In this document: positions 43,109 to 53,221 of the stretch, piece after piece
How positions within the stretch are numbered: the first letter of the stretch is position 1
Layout of the letters: every line of letters begins with the position of its first letter
Assembly (NCBI RefSeq): GCF_003345525.1
Contig: NZ_QQNH01000005.1
Span: 1-64,000 of the forward strand
Direction of reading: 5' to 3'
Length of the DNA stretch: 64,000 nt
Source of the DNA: Pelagibacterium lacus
GTDB lineage: Bacteria > Pseudomonadota > Alphaproteobacteria > Rhizobiales > Devosiaceae
Notes under the pieces: model-generated
Database searches by the model: none
What the model was told of the DNA's origin: nothing
Seen by the model: the letters and a program-made list of their open reading frames with translations, nothing else
Program-made: the position numbers and the translations under genes

Positions 43109-44638
43109 TCAGCTCTGGGTCAGGCCATCATCCATCTCTGTGTTGCGGCGGGTTCTGGCGCGGCGAATGCCGGTCCAGACCGTCCAGACCAGGAGGGCAA
43201 AGGTGAGCGCGACGATGACCGCGCTGATCGGGCGCTCGACAAAGGTTGCAAAATCGCCCCGCGAATACAGCATGGCGCGGCGGAAATGCTCTTCCATGAG
43301 CGGCCCCAGAACGAAGCCGAGCAACATGGGCGCGGCCGGCATGGCAAAGATCCGCATCACATAGCCGAGCAATCCGAAGAACACGACCATCCACACATCG
43401 AACGCGCTGTAGCCGACCGAATAGGCGCCGATGCAGATAAACACCAGAACCGACGGATACAGCAGGTGATAGGGAATGGTCAGCAGTTTGACCCACAGCC
43501 CGATGAGCGGCACGTTGAGGATCACCAGCAGCACATTGCCGATCCAGAAGCTCATGATCAGGCCCCAGAACAGGGCAGGCTGGTCGTTGATCAGCGAGGG
43601 GCCGGGCGCGATGCCGTGGATCATCAGCGCCCCAAGCATCAGCGCCATGGTCGCGCTGCCGGGAATGCCGAGGGAAAGCGTCGGTATGAACGAGGTCTGC
43701 TCGGCGGCGTTGTCGGCCGATTCCGGCGCCATGACACCCTCGATCGCGCCCTTGCCGAACCGCTCGGGCTGCCCGGCGATGCGCTTTTCGATGGCATAGG
43801 CCATGAACGAGGCGACCGAGGGCCCGGTGCCCGGAAGCGTGCCGAACAGCGTGCCGATGGTCGATCCGCGCATCACGGGAAACCACGACCGCTTCACATC
43901 ATCGCGCGTCGGCTTCATCGACGCCCAGGACACCTTGGCATCGAGCACTTCGCCGCCATCGACGCGGCGCACGCTGGCAATGATCTCGGCCACCCCGAAA
44001 ATGCCCATCGCAAGGGCGATGAGGCTGAGCCCATCGAGCAGATCGAGCATGCCGAACGTGAAGCGCGCACTTGCGGTCTGGCTGTCCATGCCGACCGTGC
44101 CGAAGATGATGCCCAGCACGACCATGCCCAGGGCCTTGATCGCCGACCCTTCCGAAATGGTCGAGGCCGCGACAAGGCCAAGCACCATGAGGGCAAAATA
44201 TTCGGCCGAGCCAAAGCTCAGCGCATAGCTCGCGATGATCGGCGAAAACAGCATCAGCACGAGAATGCCGACGCAACCGCCGAAAAAGGACGCCATGGTG
44301 GTCATGAACAGCGCGACGCCCGCCCGGCCCTGACGCGCCATCGGGTAACCGTCGAGACAGGTTACGGCGTTGGCGGCGGAGCCTGGAATGTTGAGCAGGA
44401 TCGACGCCGTCCGGCCACCATATCCCGTGCCGTACCATACCCCGGCCAACATGATCAGCGCGGTTGTCGGCTCGAGATAGAATGTGAGCGGAAAGAGCAG
44501 GGAAATCGCCGTGAGCACGCCGATTCCGGGAATAACGCCGACGACCGTGCCGAGAAAGACCCCGAGAAAGCAGTAAAGCAGATTGACGGGAGTCAGCGCA
44601 GTGGCGAGCCCAAGGCTGACATTGGCAAGAATATCCAT
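43109..44638 (-). CDS. tctA: Tripartite tricarboxylate transporter, large permease TctA
   Basis: A 509-aa inner-membrane protein with about 12 helices. It has the TctA signatures GVIPGIGVLTAISLLFPLTF and TRDDVKRSWFPVMRGSTIG near FGTLPGTGPSVASFMAY. The family imports citrate, other carboxylates, terephthalate and related acids with TctB and a TctC receptor. It is 13 bases downstream of tctB, forming the membrane half of the system. The receptor is probably the TctC-like protein at 55358-56311. Confidence 0.95.
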   Translation of the reverse strand: MDILANVSLGLATALTPVNLLYCFLGVFLGTVVGVIPGIGVLTAISLLFPLTFYLEPTTALIMLAGVWYGTGYGGRTASILLNIPGSAANAVTCLDGYPMARQGRAGVALFMTTMASFFGGCVGILVLMLFSPIIASYALSFGSAEYFALMVLGLVAASTISEGSAIKALGMVVLGIIFGTVGMDSQTASARFTFGMLDLLDGLSLIALAMGIFGVAEIIASVRRVDGGEVLDAKVSWASMKPTRDDVKRSWFPVMRGSTIGTLFGTLPGTGPSVASFMAYAIEKRIAGQPERFGKGAIEGVMAPESADNAAEQTSFIPTLSLGIPGSATMALMLGALMIHGIAPGPSLINDQPALFWGLIMSFWIGNVLLVILNVPLIGLWVKLLTIPYHLLYPSVLVFICIGAYSVGYSAFDVWMVVFFGLLGYVMRIFAMPAAPMLLGFVLGPLMEEHFRRAMLYSRGDFATFVERPISAVIVALTFALLVWTVWTGIRRARTRRNTEMDDGLTQS

Positions 44639-44651
44639 TTTTCGCGCTCCT

Positions 44652-45101
44652 TCAGAACGGCCAGCGCAGCATGGGAATATTCAGTCCCAGCCCGAGCGGA
44701 AAAATCAGCCAAGTCATCAGACACAGGCCGGCGGCGAGCAAAACGAGCGAAACCGGCCGCATCTTCAACTCGGCCAGGGATGCGATCAGGGTCACGGCGA
44801 GGACGGCGGGCAACATCCCAAAATTTCTGATGAGCAACGCAAAGGCGGCAATCGACGCCAGAATGAAGATCGGCGTCGATATCCGGATCTTGGGCATCGG
44901 CCCCGCCCGGAAAAAGGCGGTGACGGCCAAAAGCCCGCCGAGAAAAACCAGAACGCTGCCCGCCAGCATCGGGAACATGCCCGGGCCCATGTTGCGAAAC
45001 GTTCCAAGATTGTACTGCGTGGATGCATAGATGGCGACGAACCCTCCCGTTGCGGCCATCAATAATCCGGCCGCCATGTCGCGATAGTCTCGTTCAAACA
45101 T
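44652..45101 (-). CDS. tctB: Tripartite tricarboxylate transporter, small permease TctB
   Basis: A 149-aa membrane protein with four predicted helices. It has the GFVAIYASTQYNLGTFRNMGPGMFPMLAGSVLVFLGG pattern of TctB, read here in pieces: YNLGTFRNMGPGMFP is the diagnostic stretch. It precedes tctA and is divergent from a LysR gene across a 269-base gap, the usual tct control arrangement. I see no clear operator in that gap. Confidence 0.92.
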   Translation of the reverse strand: MFERDYRDMAAGLLMAATGGFVAIYASTQYNLGTFRNMGPGMFPMLAGSVLVFLGGLLAVTAFFRAGPMPKIRISTPIFILASIAAFALLIRNFGMLPAVLAVTLIASLAELKMRPVSLVLLAAGLCLMTWLIFPLGLGLNIPMLRWPF

Positions 45102-45370
45102 GGGGCGCCCTCGGCGTGCTCATAAGCATTCTCCCTTTTTGAGGCGCAGTGTTCGCGATGATGCGGACGCAAAACGGCCACGCGAAACCCAGTTCGCCTT
45201 GCGTAGAGACAAAGCGCCACACTTGGATGATGGCAAGTTCAGAGACAGAAGTTTGGCATGAGTTTTTGGAAAGCTTGCCGCTGCCCATGCTTAAATTGAC
45301 GTTGGACATTCGCCGGCGCGCACGCACTATGCACCGGCCGATTTGAACCACCCTATCACGGAATGATGGA

Positions 45371-46300
45371 ATGAACCGATCATACCGCAACCTGCCCCTC
45401 AATCCCCTGCGCGCCTTCGCCATCGCGTCGCGGCACCGGACCTTCACGGCGGCGGCGAGCCAGCTCGGCGTCAGCCAGGTCGCCGTTAGCCGGCAGATTT
45501 CGACGCTGGAGAGCTATCTGGGCGTCAAGCTTTTCGAGCGGGGGTCGCGGTCGGCCAGATTGACCGAAGTCGGTCGCGCTTTTGGCCACGAGATCGCTGA
45601 ATTGCTCGACGACATCGAGACGGCCACCCAGCAGCTGATGTCCCACGAAACCGAAAAGACGGTGAACGTCCGCCTCTATCCCACGCTGGCCCATCATTGG
45701 CTGTTGCCCCGGCTGGGCGAATTCACCGACATCTATCCTCACTACAAGATCAGGTTGGACACCGTCGTTGAACCGCTGGATTTCCGCAGCACCCAGCTCG
45801 ATGTGGCGCTTCAACTCGGCTATGGAACCTGGCGCGACACCAAGAGCCGCAAGCTGTTCGACGAGGTCGTCGATGTGGTCTGCAGCCCCCGATACGCGGC
45901 GCTCCATGACAATTTCGCATCGATCGAATCGCTCAACGAGGCGGAATTGCTGCACGCCCATTATCGCCGCCGCGAGTGGGAAATCTGGGCGCGCGAGGCC
46001 GAGGTCAAGATCAACCATCGCGAGGGCATGGCATTCGACACCTCGCTTCTGGTCTACAGGGCCGCGAAACAGGATCTTGGGCTTGCCATCGGCCAGATCG
46101 ATTTGCTGCAATCCGAAATCGAGCAGGGGCACCTCATCCAGCCCGTCAATAAACCCGTGCGCACCGGTGCCGCCTTTTATGTGAGCTGGCCGACGACCAA
46201 ATCGGTCGCGGTCAAGACGCGGGCTTTCATCAACTGGATTCTCGCCCAGGCCGGTCAACCGCCCGAGTTTACCAAAACGAAATCGGGTCCCTCGGCATGA
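45371..46300 (+). CDS. LysR family transcriptional regulator
   Basis: A 309-aa LysR with a GcvA-type effector domain. The winged helix is in RTFTAAASQLGVSQVAVSRQISTLESYLG. The start PLNPLRAFAIASRHRTFTAAA is nearly the same as in the LysR cut by the right edge at 63841, so these are close paralogues. It is divergent from tctBA and probably controls the transporter and the enzyme genes at 46.4-56.3 kb. Confidence 0.92.
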   Translation: MNRSYRNLPLNPLRAFAIASRHRTFTAAASQLGVSQVAVSRQISTLESYLGVKLFERGSRSARLTEVGRAFGHEIAELLDDIETATQQLMSHETEKTVNVRLYPTLAHHWLLPRLGEFTDIYPHYKIRLDTVVEPLDFRSTQLDVALQLGYGTWRDTKSRKLFDEVVDVVCSPRYAALHDNFASIESLNEAELLHAHYRRREWEIWAREAEVKINHREGMAFDTSLLVYRAAKQDLGLAIGQIDLLQSEIEQGHLIQPVNKPVRTGAAFYVSWPTTKSVAVKTRAFINWILAQAGQPPEFTKTKSGPSA

Positions 46301-46453
46301 ACGGCCCCAACCGAGCATGATCAGAGGTCAAGGTACGATGATTGCTGCGAAGTTGTCCCCCCGCCTTCCATCGTTAAAACATTGGCGCAGTCTGCGCGGC
46401 GCAACCCCCGGGTTTGCGCCTGTCGCAATAAGAACCCAGTGGAAGGAGAAGCG

Positions 46454-47377
46454 ATGTCGAACGATCTCATGAAGGGCAAGGTGGCGGTGGTGACCGGCGC
46501 GGGGCGTGGCGTGGGGCGTGAAATCGCCATCTGCCTCGCCGCCGAGGGCGCAAGCGTGATCGTCAACGATCTTGGCGCGTCCCTGCAGGGCGAAGGCGTC
46601 GATATGTCTCCGGCCCAGGAGGTCGTCCAGGCCATCGAGGCGGCAGGCGGCAAGGCCGTGGCCAATGGCGACAGCGTCGCAGAATATTCCGGCGCCGAAA
46701 ACATGGTGGCCGCGGCACTGGAAACGTTTGGCCGCATCGACGCGGTGGTCCATTCGGCGGGCATTTTGCGCGATTCGATCTTCCACAAGCTCGAACCCGA
46801 TCAGTTCGAGGCCGTATTGCGCGTCCATCTGTTCGGTGCATTCAACATCAGCCGCGCTGCAGCCCCCCATTTCCGCAACCAGAATTCCGGCGCCATCGTG
46901 CACATGACCTCGACCTCGGGCCTGATCGGCTCGGTGGGCCAGGCCAATTATGCCGCGGCCAAGATGGGGATCGTGGGCCTTTCGCGCTCTGTGGCGCTCG
47001 ACATGCAGCGCTTCAATGTCAGGTCCAACTGCATCGCCCCCCATGCCTTCAGCCGCATGATCGAATCCATTCCCGGCAAGACCCCCGAAGAGCAGGAGCG
47101 GGAGATGGAAAAGCGCCGCACCCGCACCCGTGCCGATCAGATTGCGCCCCTGGCCGCTTTCTTGTGCTCGGATGCTGCCGAAGGAATTTCCGGGCAGATT
47201 TTCGGGGCGCGCGGCAATGAGGTCTATCTCTACAGCCAGCCGCGTCCGATCCGCACGCTGCATCGCGACGACGGCTGGACCGTCGCCAAACTGGCGGAAA
47301 CGCTGCCCGGAGCCTTGCGTGCGAGTTTCACCCCGCTTGAACGTACGCGCGACGTGTTTCCCTGGGAAGCGATCTAG
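46454..47377 (+). CDS. SDR-family dehydrogenase, HSD17B4-like 3-hydroxyacyl-CoA type
   Basis: A 307-aa NAD(P)-dependent dehydrogenase with an intact active site: GAGRGVGREI, a HSAGILRD segment, STSGLIGSVG at the Ser site and YAAAK for Tyr/Lys. The VVNDLG-like IVNDLGASLQG insert resembles peroxisomal multifunctional enzyme type 2, which oxidises (3R)-hydroxyacyl-CoA. The ATG at 46454 has AAGGAG 7 bases upstream. The next gene starts immediately after its stop and encodes a MaoC hydratase, the partner reaction. Confidence 0.88.
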   Translation: MSNDLMKGKVAVVTGAGRGVGREIAICLAAEGASVIVNDLGASLQGEGVDMSPAQEVVQAIEAAGGKAVANGDSVAEYSGAENMVAAALETFGRIDAVVHSAGILRDSIFHKLEPDQFEAVLRVHLFGAFNISRAAAPHFRNQNSGAIVHMTSTSGLIGSVGQANYAAAKMGIVGLSRSVALDMQRFNVRSNCIAPHAFSRMIESIPGKTPEEQEREMEKRRTRTRADQIAPLAAFLCSDAAEGISGQIFGARGNEVYLYSQPRPIRTLHRDDGWTVAKLAETLPGALRASFTPLERTRDVFPWEAI

Positions 47378-48265
47378 ATGGCGCTCAATATCGAGGCCCT
47401 CCGAGCGTTCACGTTCCCGGAGCTGCGTCAGACCTATGACGACAGGGACAGCATGCTCTATGCAGCGAGTCTGGGCTTCGGCCAGGACCCGCTGGATGCC
47501 GGGCAGCTGAAATTCGTCTTCGAGCGTGATCTGCATGCCGTCCCCACCATGGCGGCAATTCTCTGTCACCCCGGAACCTGGTCCAGCGATCCGGTCTTCG
47601 CGATCACGCGATCCAAGGTCGTGCATGGGGCGCAAAGGGTCTTCCTCCATGCCCCGCTTCCGCCCGCTGCCGAGCTGGTGGCCGACGCACGCATTTTGGC
47701 GGTCGAGGACAAGGGCGAGAAAGGGGCGATCATTCATGTCGTCCGGACCATGAGAGACGCCTCGAGCGGCACGCCCATCGCCAGCGTCCTGCACGCCACA
47801 TTTTGCAGGGCGGATGGGGGCTTTGGCGGCGGATTCGGCGAGGTTCCGGCAGCCCACACCCTGCCCGACCGGGCGCCGGACATGGTCGTCGAACTCGAAA
47901 CACGGCCTGAAGCCGCGCTGATCTACCGGCTCAATATCGACCGCAATCCCCTGCACGCCGATCCCGAATATGCCCGGCGCGCCGGCTTTCCCCGGCCGAT
48001 CCTGCACGGGCTTTGCACCTATGGGCTGGCAGCGCGGGCGCTTCTGGCCGGAGTGCTCGACTACGACTCGGACCTTTTGCGCTCCATCGAATGCCGGTTT
48101 TCAGCTCCCGTCTTTCCCGGTGAGACGATCGCATTTGAGATCTGGCGCGACGGCGACGTCGCATCCTTCAGGGCCGTGGTACGTGAGCGCGAGGCCAAGG
48201 TGCTCGATGCGGGTCGCGCCTTGATTGGAGCGGATGTGGAAACTCCCCTATACGCCCGCCAATAG
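47378..48265 (+). CDS. MaoC-family enoyl-CoA hydratase, double hot-dog
   Basis: A 295-aa hydratase-2-type protein with two hot-dog domains. Residues 1-140 are the degraded N-terminal one and residues 155-290 the catalytic one with NIDRNPLHADPEYARRAGFPRPILHGLCTYG, the classic D...H..P-G-F...I-H-G motif. It adds water across a 2-enoyl-CoA to give the (3R)-hydroxyacyl-CoA, the substrate of the SDR encoded just upstream. Confidence 0.93.
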   Translation: MALNIEALRAFTFPELRQTYDDRDSMLYAASLGFGQDPLDAGQLKFVFERDLHAVPTMAAILCHPGTWSSDPVFAITRSKVVHGAQRVFLHAPLPPAAELVADARILAVEDKGEKGAIIHVVRTMRDASSGTPIASVLHATFCRADGGFGGGFGEVPAAHTLPDRAPDMVVELETRPEAALIYRLNIDRNPLHADPEYARRAGFPRPILHGLCTYGLAARALLAGVLDYDSDLLRSIECRFSAPVFPGETIAFEIWRDGDVASFRAVVREREAKVLDAGRALIGADVETPLYARQ

Positions 48266-48318
48266 AGCGTTCAGGCACCAATCGTTTTTGAGGCCCGCGC
48301 TGAACGGCGCGGGCATTT

Positions 48319-49698
48319 TCATGTGCGGGGAAACCTGCGGCGCAAAAGGGAAACGGAAGCGCCCAGCAGGGCCAGCCCTGCGGCGCCCCATAGCGCAAAC
48401 GCCGCATTGCCGCCGACATTGGTGGTGATCGCAAGGGTCGCAAGCGCGGTTCCCAGAGCCTGCCCCAGCAGTCTTGCCGTACCGAGCGCGCCGCTGGCGG
48501 CGCCGGCCCGCAAGCGCGGGGACGAACCGAGCATGATCCGGTTATTGGGCGTTTGAAACAGCGCAAAGCCCACCCCGCACATGGCCAGCCTCAGCGCGAC
48601 ATCGAACAGGGACGCATCCGCGTCCAGCAGGGCCAGAAGCCCAAGTCCCAGCGTCAGGATGGACAGTCCGATGCCGCTCAAAAGCCCTTGCGACATGCGG
48701 TCGGCGAGAACGCCGGCAAGAGGTGCCGTGCAGGCCAGCGCCAGCGGCCAGCCGCTGAACGCAAGACCGGCATCGACCACCGAAAATCCCAGCGTTGACT
48801 GCATATGAAAAGGCAGCGACACAAAAGCGATCATCTGGGCGGTGAAGGTGAGAATCGACGCCAGAACCGACATGGCGAAAGGGGGGATCGCCAGCAGGTC
48901 GATGGGCACCAGCGGATCGGCCACGCCGCGGAGCCGGAGAACCAGCGCCAGCCCCGCCAGCAGTCCTGTCGCCAGCAGCGCCAGGCTGACGGCCACGGGC
49001 CAGTGGTGCCCTATGGCGCTGATGCCCATGAGAATGCCGCCAAAGGTCATCGCACTGAGCAGCGCGCTCAAAAGATCGAGCCTGACATCGCGTGTCGGCG
49101 ACGGCGGCTGCGCGAAATAGCTGACCAGCGCCGCCGTGGCCGTAAACGGGATGCCAATAGCAAAGATCCATTGCCATGAGGCGTATTCGATCAGAAATCC
49201 GGCGATCGAAGGCCCTGCCGCCGTAGCGATGGCGCCTGCCGTCGCATTCATCCCCAGCGCGCTGCCAAGTCTTTTTTCCGGAAAGATCGTGCGAATGAGC
49301 GCCAGATTGACCGACATCACACACGCCGTCGCCACGCCCTGGATGGCCCGTGACGCGACAAGCAGCCCGAAGGTCGGGGCCAGCGCCGAAAACATGGCCG
49401 TAATCGCAAAGGTCGCGAGCCCGGCAATATAGACCCGGCGATAGCCCACTTTGTCGGCAAGCGCCGCCATGGGCAGAATGCAGATGATAAGGACGAGCTG
49501 ATAGACATTGACCACCCAGATCGACTGGGCGTCCGAGACGGAAAAATGACGCGCGATGGTGGGCAGCGCCAGCGCGGCAGCGACATTGTCCATCACCACG
49601 GCGCCGATGGCCACGATCATCGTGCCGAACGCAATGTTCCGGCGCAGCGGCGGCAGCACGCCCAGATCGGGGTTATCATGAGGCGTCTGGACGTTCAC
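48319..49698 (-). CDS. MFS transporter, DHA2 (EmrB/QacA-like) type
   Basis: An inner-membrane transporter of about 459 aa with roughly 14 predicted helices. It has ALALPTIARHFSVSDAQSIWVVNVYQL and ADKVGYRRVYIAGLATFAI (motif A), and RAIQGVATACVMSVNLALIRTIFPE, typical of DHA2 drug exporters. I use the GTG at 49698. An ATG-like start at 49776 would add 26 less typical residues. It is the only minus-strand gene within the plus-strand catabolic run and may export substrate or product. Confidence 0.9.
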   Translation of the reverse strand: MNVQTPHDNPDLGVLPPLRRNIAFGTMIVAIGAVVMDNVAAALALPTIARHFSVSDAQSIWVVNVYQLVLIICILPMAALADKVGYRRVYIAGLATFAITAMFSALAPTFGLLVASRAIQGVATACVMSVNLALIRTIFPEKRLGSALGMNATAGAIATAAGPSIAGFLIEYASWQWIFAIGIPFTATAALVSYFAQPPSPTRDVRLDLLSALLSAMTFGGILMGISAIGHHWPVAVSLALLATGLLAGLALVLRLRGVADPLVPIDLLAIPPFAMSVLASILTFTAQMIAFVSLPFHMQSTLGFSVVDAGLAFSGWPLALACTAPLAGVLADRMSQGLLSGIGLSILTLGLGLLALLDADASLFDVALRLAMCGVGFALFQTPNNRIMLGSSPRLRAGAASGALGTARLLGQALGTALATLAITTNVGGNAAFALWGAAGLALLGASVSLLRRRFPRT

Positions 49699-49951
49699 CG
49701 GGCGCAACCGCAAAAAAACATCGTCACGTCCGGTTCGACAAGCATCGCACGCTAATCCAGCATCTCCGGCACGCATCTTAGCCGGGCGGGAAAATGCCAG
49801 CCAATTGGAAATTGATTGTGCGCCCTGACTTTATCCTATGGCACCCGAACGTCCCCGCCATGCCAAAAACTCATGCGCGCCTGATGACCAGGAAATTGCT
49901 GGCCCGACAGCACTTGGCCACAATGAGGGAAAATAACGCGTCAGGATTACA

Positions 49952-51100
49952 ATGCATTCCTTTCTCAATGACGAGCAGCGCGCTTTCGCCGACACCATAA
50001 GACGCTTTGCGCAGGCCGAACTTGCCGAGAACGCTCTTGAGCGCGCGCACAGCCGCGAGTTTCCCTGGAAGGTGGCGCAGAAGCTCGCGGACATGGGGCT
50101 GTTGGGCATCACCATGAAGGAAGAGGACGGCGGCATCGGCGGCACGCTGATGGACGCGGTGATCGCGATTCAGGAAATCGCCAGCGTCTGCCCCAAGAGT
50201 GCCGATATCGTTCAGGCCGGCAATTTCGGGCCGATCCGGACCTTTGCCGAATATGCCAGCGCCGACCAGAAGGAGCGGTATCTCGCCGACCTTCTGGGCG
50301 GACGAAAGCTCATAGCGCTCGGCATGAGCGAACCCGATGCCGGTTCGGCGGCCACCGAGCTGCAAACCCGCGCCGAGCCGGATGGCGACGATTTTCTCAT
50401 TACCGGTTCGAAAGTGTTTTCCACGCACAGCCCGGAAGCCGAACTGTTCCTCGTCTATGTGCGTTTCGGACCTGGCACGAACGGCATCGGATCGGTGCTT
50501 GTCGAGCGGGGCACACCCGGCTTTACGGTGGGCGCGCGCTCGAGTTTCATGAGCGGCGAGGAATGGTGCCCGCTCTATTTCGACAAGTGCCGCATCCCCG
50601 CCTCCAACGTGCTGCTGGGGCCAGGCGGATTTAAAAAGCAGATGTCGGGCTTCAACGTCGAACGGCTGGGCAATGCCTCGCGCGCCCTGGCCCTGGGGCG
50701 CTATGCCTTCGAGGCGGCGAAGGACTATGTTTCGAACCGCAAGCAGTTCGGGCGCCCGCTCTGCGAATTTCAAGGCCTGCAATGGAAATTCGCCGATATG
50801 GCGCTCAAGCTCGAAAGCGCGCAATTGCTGCTTTATCGCGCGGCCGCCAATGCCGATCACGCCCTGCCCTCGCCTTATGAGACGGCCATCGCCAAGCTCG
50901 CCTGCAACACCGCCGGCTTCGAAGTGGCCAACGAGGCGTTGCAGGCCATGGGCGGCTATGGCTACAGCACGGAATCGCTTGTCGAATATTGCGTGAAGCG
51001 GACGCGGGGCTGGATGATCGCCGGCGGCTCCATCGAAATGCTCAAGAACAGAATTGCCGAGCATGTCTTCGACCGGCGCTTCAGCCAGCGACCCAACTGA
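49952..51100 (+). CDS. Acyl-CoA dehydrogenase
   Basis: A 382-aa FAD flavoprotein of the acyl-CoA dehydrogenase family. It has GMSEPDAGSAATELQTRA and ITGSKVFSTHSPEA in the FAD region and SNRKQFGRPLCEFQGLQWKFADM in the C-terminal helical domain. The final motif has AGGSIEML at the position of the usual E-G-T. It oxidises an acyl-CoA to 2-enoyl-CoA and hands electrons to ETF, encoded at 38.5-40.2 kb. It lies 175 bases downstream of the divergent MFS gene and is the first gene of the synthetase/dehydrogenase unit. Confidence 0.93.
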   Translation: MHSFLNDEQRAFADTIRRFAQAELAENALERAHSREFPWKVAQKLADMGLLGITMKEEDGGIGGTLMDAVIAIQEIASVCPKSADIVQAGNFGPIRTFAEYASADQKERYLADLLGGRKLIALGMSEPDAGSAATELQTRAEPDGDDFLITGSKVFSTHSPEAELFLVYVRFGPGTNGIGSVLVERGTPGFTVGARSSFMSGEEWCPLYFDKCRIPASNVLLGPGGFKKQMSGFNVERLGNASRALALGRYAFEAAKDYVSNRKQFGRPLCEFQGLQWKFADMALKLESAQLLLYRAAANADHALPSPYETAIAKLACNTAGFEVANEALQAMGGYGYSTESLVEYCVKRTRGWMIAGGSIEMLKNRIAEHVFDRRFSQRPN

Positions 51101-51106
51101 CCGAGC

Positions 51107-53221
51107 ATGATGAACCAGATTTCCCCCAGCACTGCTTCTCACGCCGCATGGGCCGGCGCGCTTCTGCGCCCCCGTTCGGTGGCTCTCGTCGGCATTTCCG
51201 ACGATCCCAGCAAAACCGCCGGGCGGCCCCTGCATTTCCTGCGGCGGGCCGGGTTCGCGCACACCGTCTATCCGGTCAACCCAAGGCGAGAGACCGTGCA
51301 GGGCGAAAAAGCCTATGCAAGCCTTGCGGCCCTGCCCGAGCGGCCCGACCACATCTTTATATTGACGGGCGCCGAGCTGGCGCTCGATGCGCTGGAAGAA
51401 TGCGGCCGGCTGGGCGTGCCGGTCGCGACCATTCTGGCGGGGGGATTTTCCGAGGCCGGTCAAAAGGGAATCGACAATCAAAGGCGCCTCGACGATATCC
51501 GCGCGCGCTACGATACCCGCATCCTGGGGCCGTCGAGCATCGGGCTTGCCAATCTCCATCACGATTTGGTCCTCACCGCCAACGCAGCCTTTGCCGAGCC
51601 GGACCTGCCCCGCGGCGGGCTGTTCGTAGGCTCGCACAGCGGCAGCCTGATCGGCGCGATGGCATCACGCGGCAAGGCACGGGGCATAGGCTTTGCGGGC
51701 CTGGTTTCGGTGGGCGTGGAGAGCGATCTTTCCATCGGCGAAATCTGCGCGGCAACGCTCGATGATCCGGCGGTTACGGGATATCTGCTCTTTCTGGAAT
51801 CGATCAATCACGCGCAATCGCTGCGGACTTTCGCCCTCGAGGCCGCCCGGCGGGGCAAGCCCGTTGCCGCCTACAAGCTGGGCCGGACCGCCGAGGCCGC
51901 CGAACTCACCGTGTCGCACACCGGCGCATTGGCGGGGGCGGACGACGTCGCCGACATATTCCTGCGCGAATGCGGCATAGCGCGGCCGGAATCCTTTGAC
52001 GGATTGCTGGAAATATCGGCGCTGCTCGAACGCATCCCGGCGGAAAACCGGGGCCGGCCGGCGCGTGTGGGTGTCGTCACCACCACCGGCGGCGGCGCGG
52101 CGATGGCTGTCGACCAGATCGCGTTGCGCGGCGTCGAGGTGGTCGAGCCCTCGCCCCAAACCCGCGCACGGCTGGCGCAAGCGGGAGTGGACGCCCAGAG
52201 CGGGCGCATTGTCGACCTTACGCTGGCCGGCACCCGCTACGAGATCATGAAGGCCAGCCTCGACATCCTGCTCGATGCGCCCGAGTTCGACCTGGTGCTG
52301 GCCACCGTGGGATCCTCGGCCCGGTTCAATCCCGACCTCGCGGTGATGCCCATCATCGATGCGGCTCGCGAGCACTCAAAGCCACTCGCCGCCTATATCG
52401 TGCCCGATGCGCCCGAGGCGATCCGCGCCTTGGCCGGGGCAGGCGTTCCCGTATTCGGCACACCCGAAATTTGCGGCGATGCCATAGCCAGCGCCTTCCG
52501 CCGCCGCGCGCCCCGGCTGGGCACGCCACATCCGGTGGACCTGCCGGGCTTCGACCGGATGCTCGATGAAGCCGAGGCCTATGCCCTTATGGGATCGGCG
52601 GGCATATCGCACGCGCCCTACGCCGTTCTCGAGCCGGGCGCCGATGTGCCCGAACTCGATTTCGCCTATCCCGTGGTTGCCAAGGTCCTGCACAAGGATA
52701 TCGCCCATAAATCCGATGCCGGGGGCGTCGTTCTCAACATCGCGGACAGCGCGGAGCTGAGCCGGGCAATGGACCGCATCCGCAAGGCCGTCGCGGCCTA
52801 TCGCCCCGGAACGGTTGTGGATCGGGTTCTCGTGCAGCCCATGACCCGCGGCATGGGCGAGGTTCTCGTCGGCATTCGCCGCGATCCTCAGGCCGGTCCT
52901 CTGGTGATGGTGGCGGCGGGCGGCGTTGCGACCGAAATTTACCGGGACAGCAGCCTGCGGCTCGCGCCGGTGGATGTGGCGACCGCGCACGAGATGATTG
53001 GCGAGGTCCGCGCCTGCCAACTGCTCATGGGCTTCCGCGGTGCGCCCGAGGGCGACATCGACGCGCTGGCCCAAACCATCGTGGCGCTGTCCGAACTCGC
53101 GGTGCGCGACGATCCCGCGGTGATCGAGGCCGAAATCAATCCTCTGCTGGTTCTGCCGCGCGGCAAGGGCGTGGTGGCGGTGGATGGCCTGGTCCGAATC
53201 GCGCAAGGGGAACGGCCATGA
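51107..53221 (+). CDS. NDP-forming acyl-CoA synthetase (acetate-CoA ligase family)
   Basis: A 704-aa fused alpha-beta acyl-CoA synthetase. In order: a CoA-binding Rossmann domain (RPRSVALVGISDDPSK), two ligase-CoA domains with the phosphorylated His in VSHTGALAGADDV, and a C-terminal ATP-grasp domain (VAKVLHKDIAHKSDAGGV, ending EINPLLVLPRGKG). It activates a carboxylate to its CoA thioester with release of NDP and phosphate. Its stop overlaps the next gene by 4 bases. It is one of two such enzymes here. Confidence 0.93.
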   Translation: MMNQISPSTASHAAWAGALLRPRSVALVGISDDPSKTAGRPLHFLRRAGFAHTVYPVNPRRETVQGEKAYASLAALPERPDHIFILTGAELALDALEECGRLGVPVATILAGGFSEAGQKGIDNQRRLDDIRARYDTRILGPSSIGLANLHHDLVLTANAAFAEPDLPRGGLFVGSHSGSLIGAMASRGKARGIGFAGLVSVGVESDLSIGEICAATLDDPAVTGYLLFLESINHAQSLRTFALEAARRGKPVAAYKLGRTAEAAELTVSHTGALAGADDVADIFLRECGIARPESFDGLLEISALLERIPAENRGRPARVGVVTTTGGGAAMAVDQIALRGVEVVEPSPQTRARLAQAGVDAQSGRIVDLTLAGTRYEIMKASLDILLDAPEFDLVLATVGSSARFNPDLAVMPIIDAAREHSKPLAAYIVPDAPEAIRALAGAGVPVFGTPEICGDAIASAFRRRAPRLGTPHPVDLPGFDRMLDEAEAYALMGSAGISHAPYAVLEPGADVPELDFAYPVVAKVLHKDIAHKSDAGGVVLNIADSAELSRAMDRIRKAVAAYRPGTVVDRVLVQPMTRGMGEVLVGIRRDPQAGPLVMVAAGGVATEIYRDSSLRLAPVDVATAHEMIGEVRACQLLMGFRGAPEGDIDALAQTIVALSELAVRDDPAVIEAEINPLLVLPRGKGVVAVDGLVRIAQGERP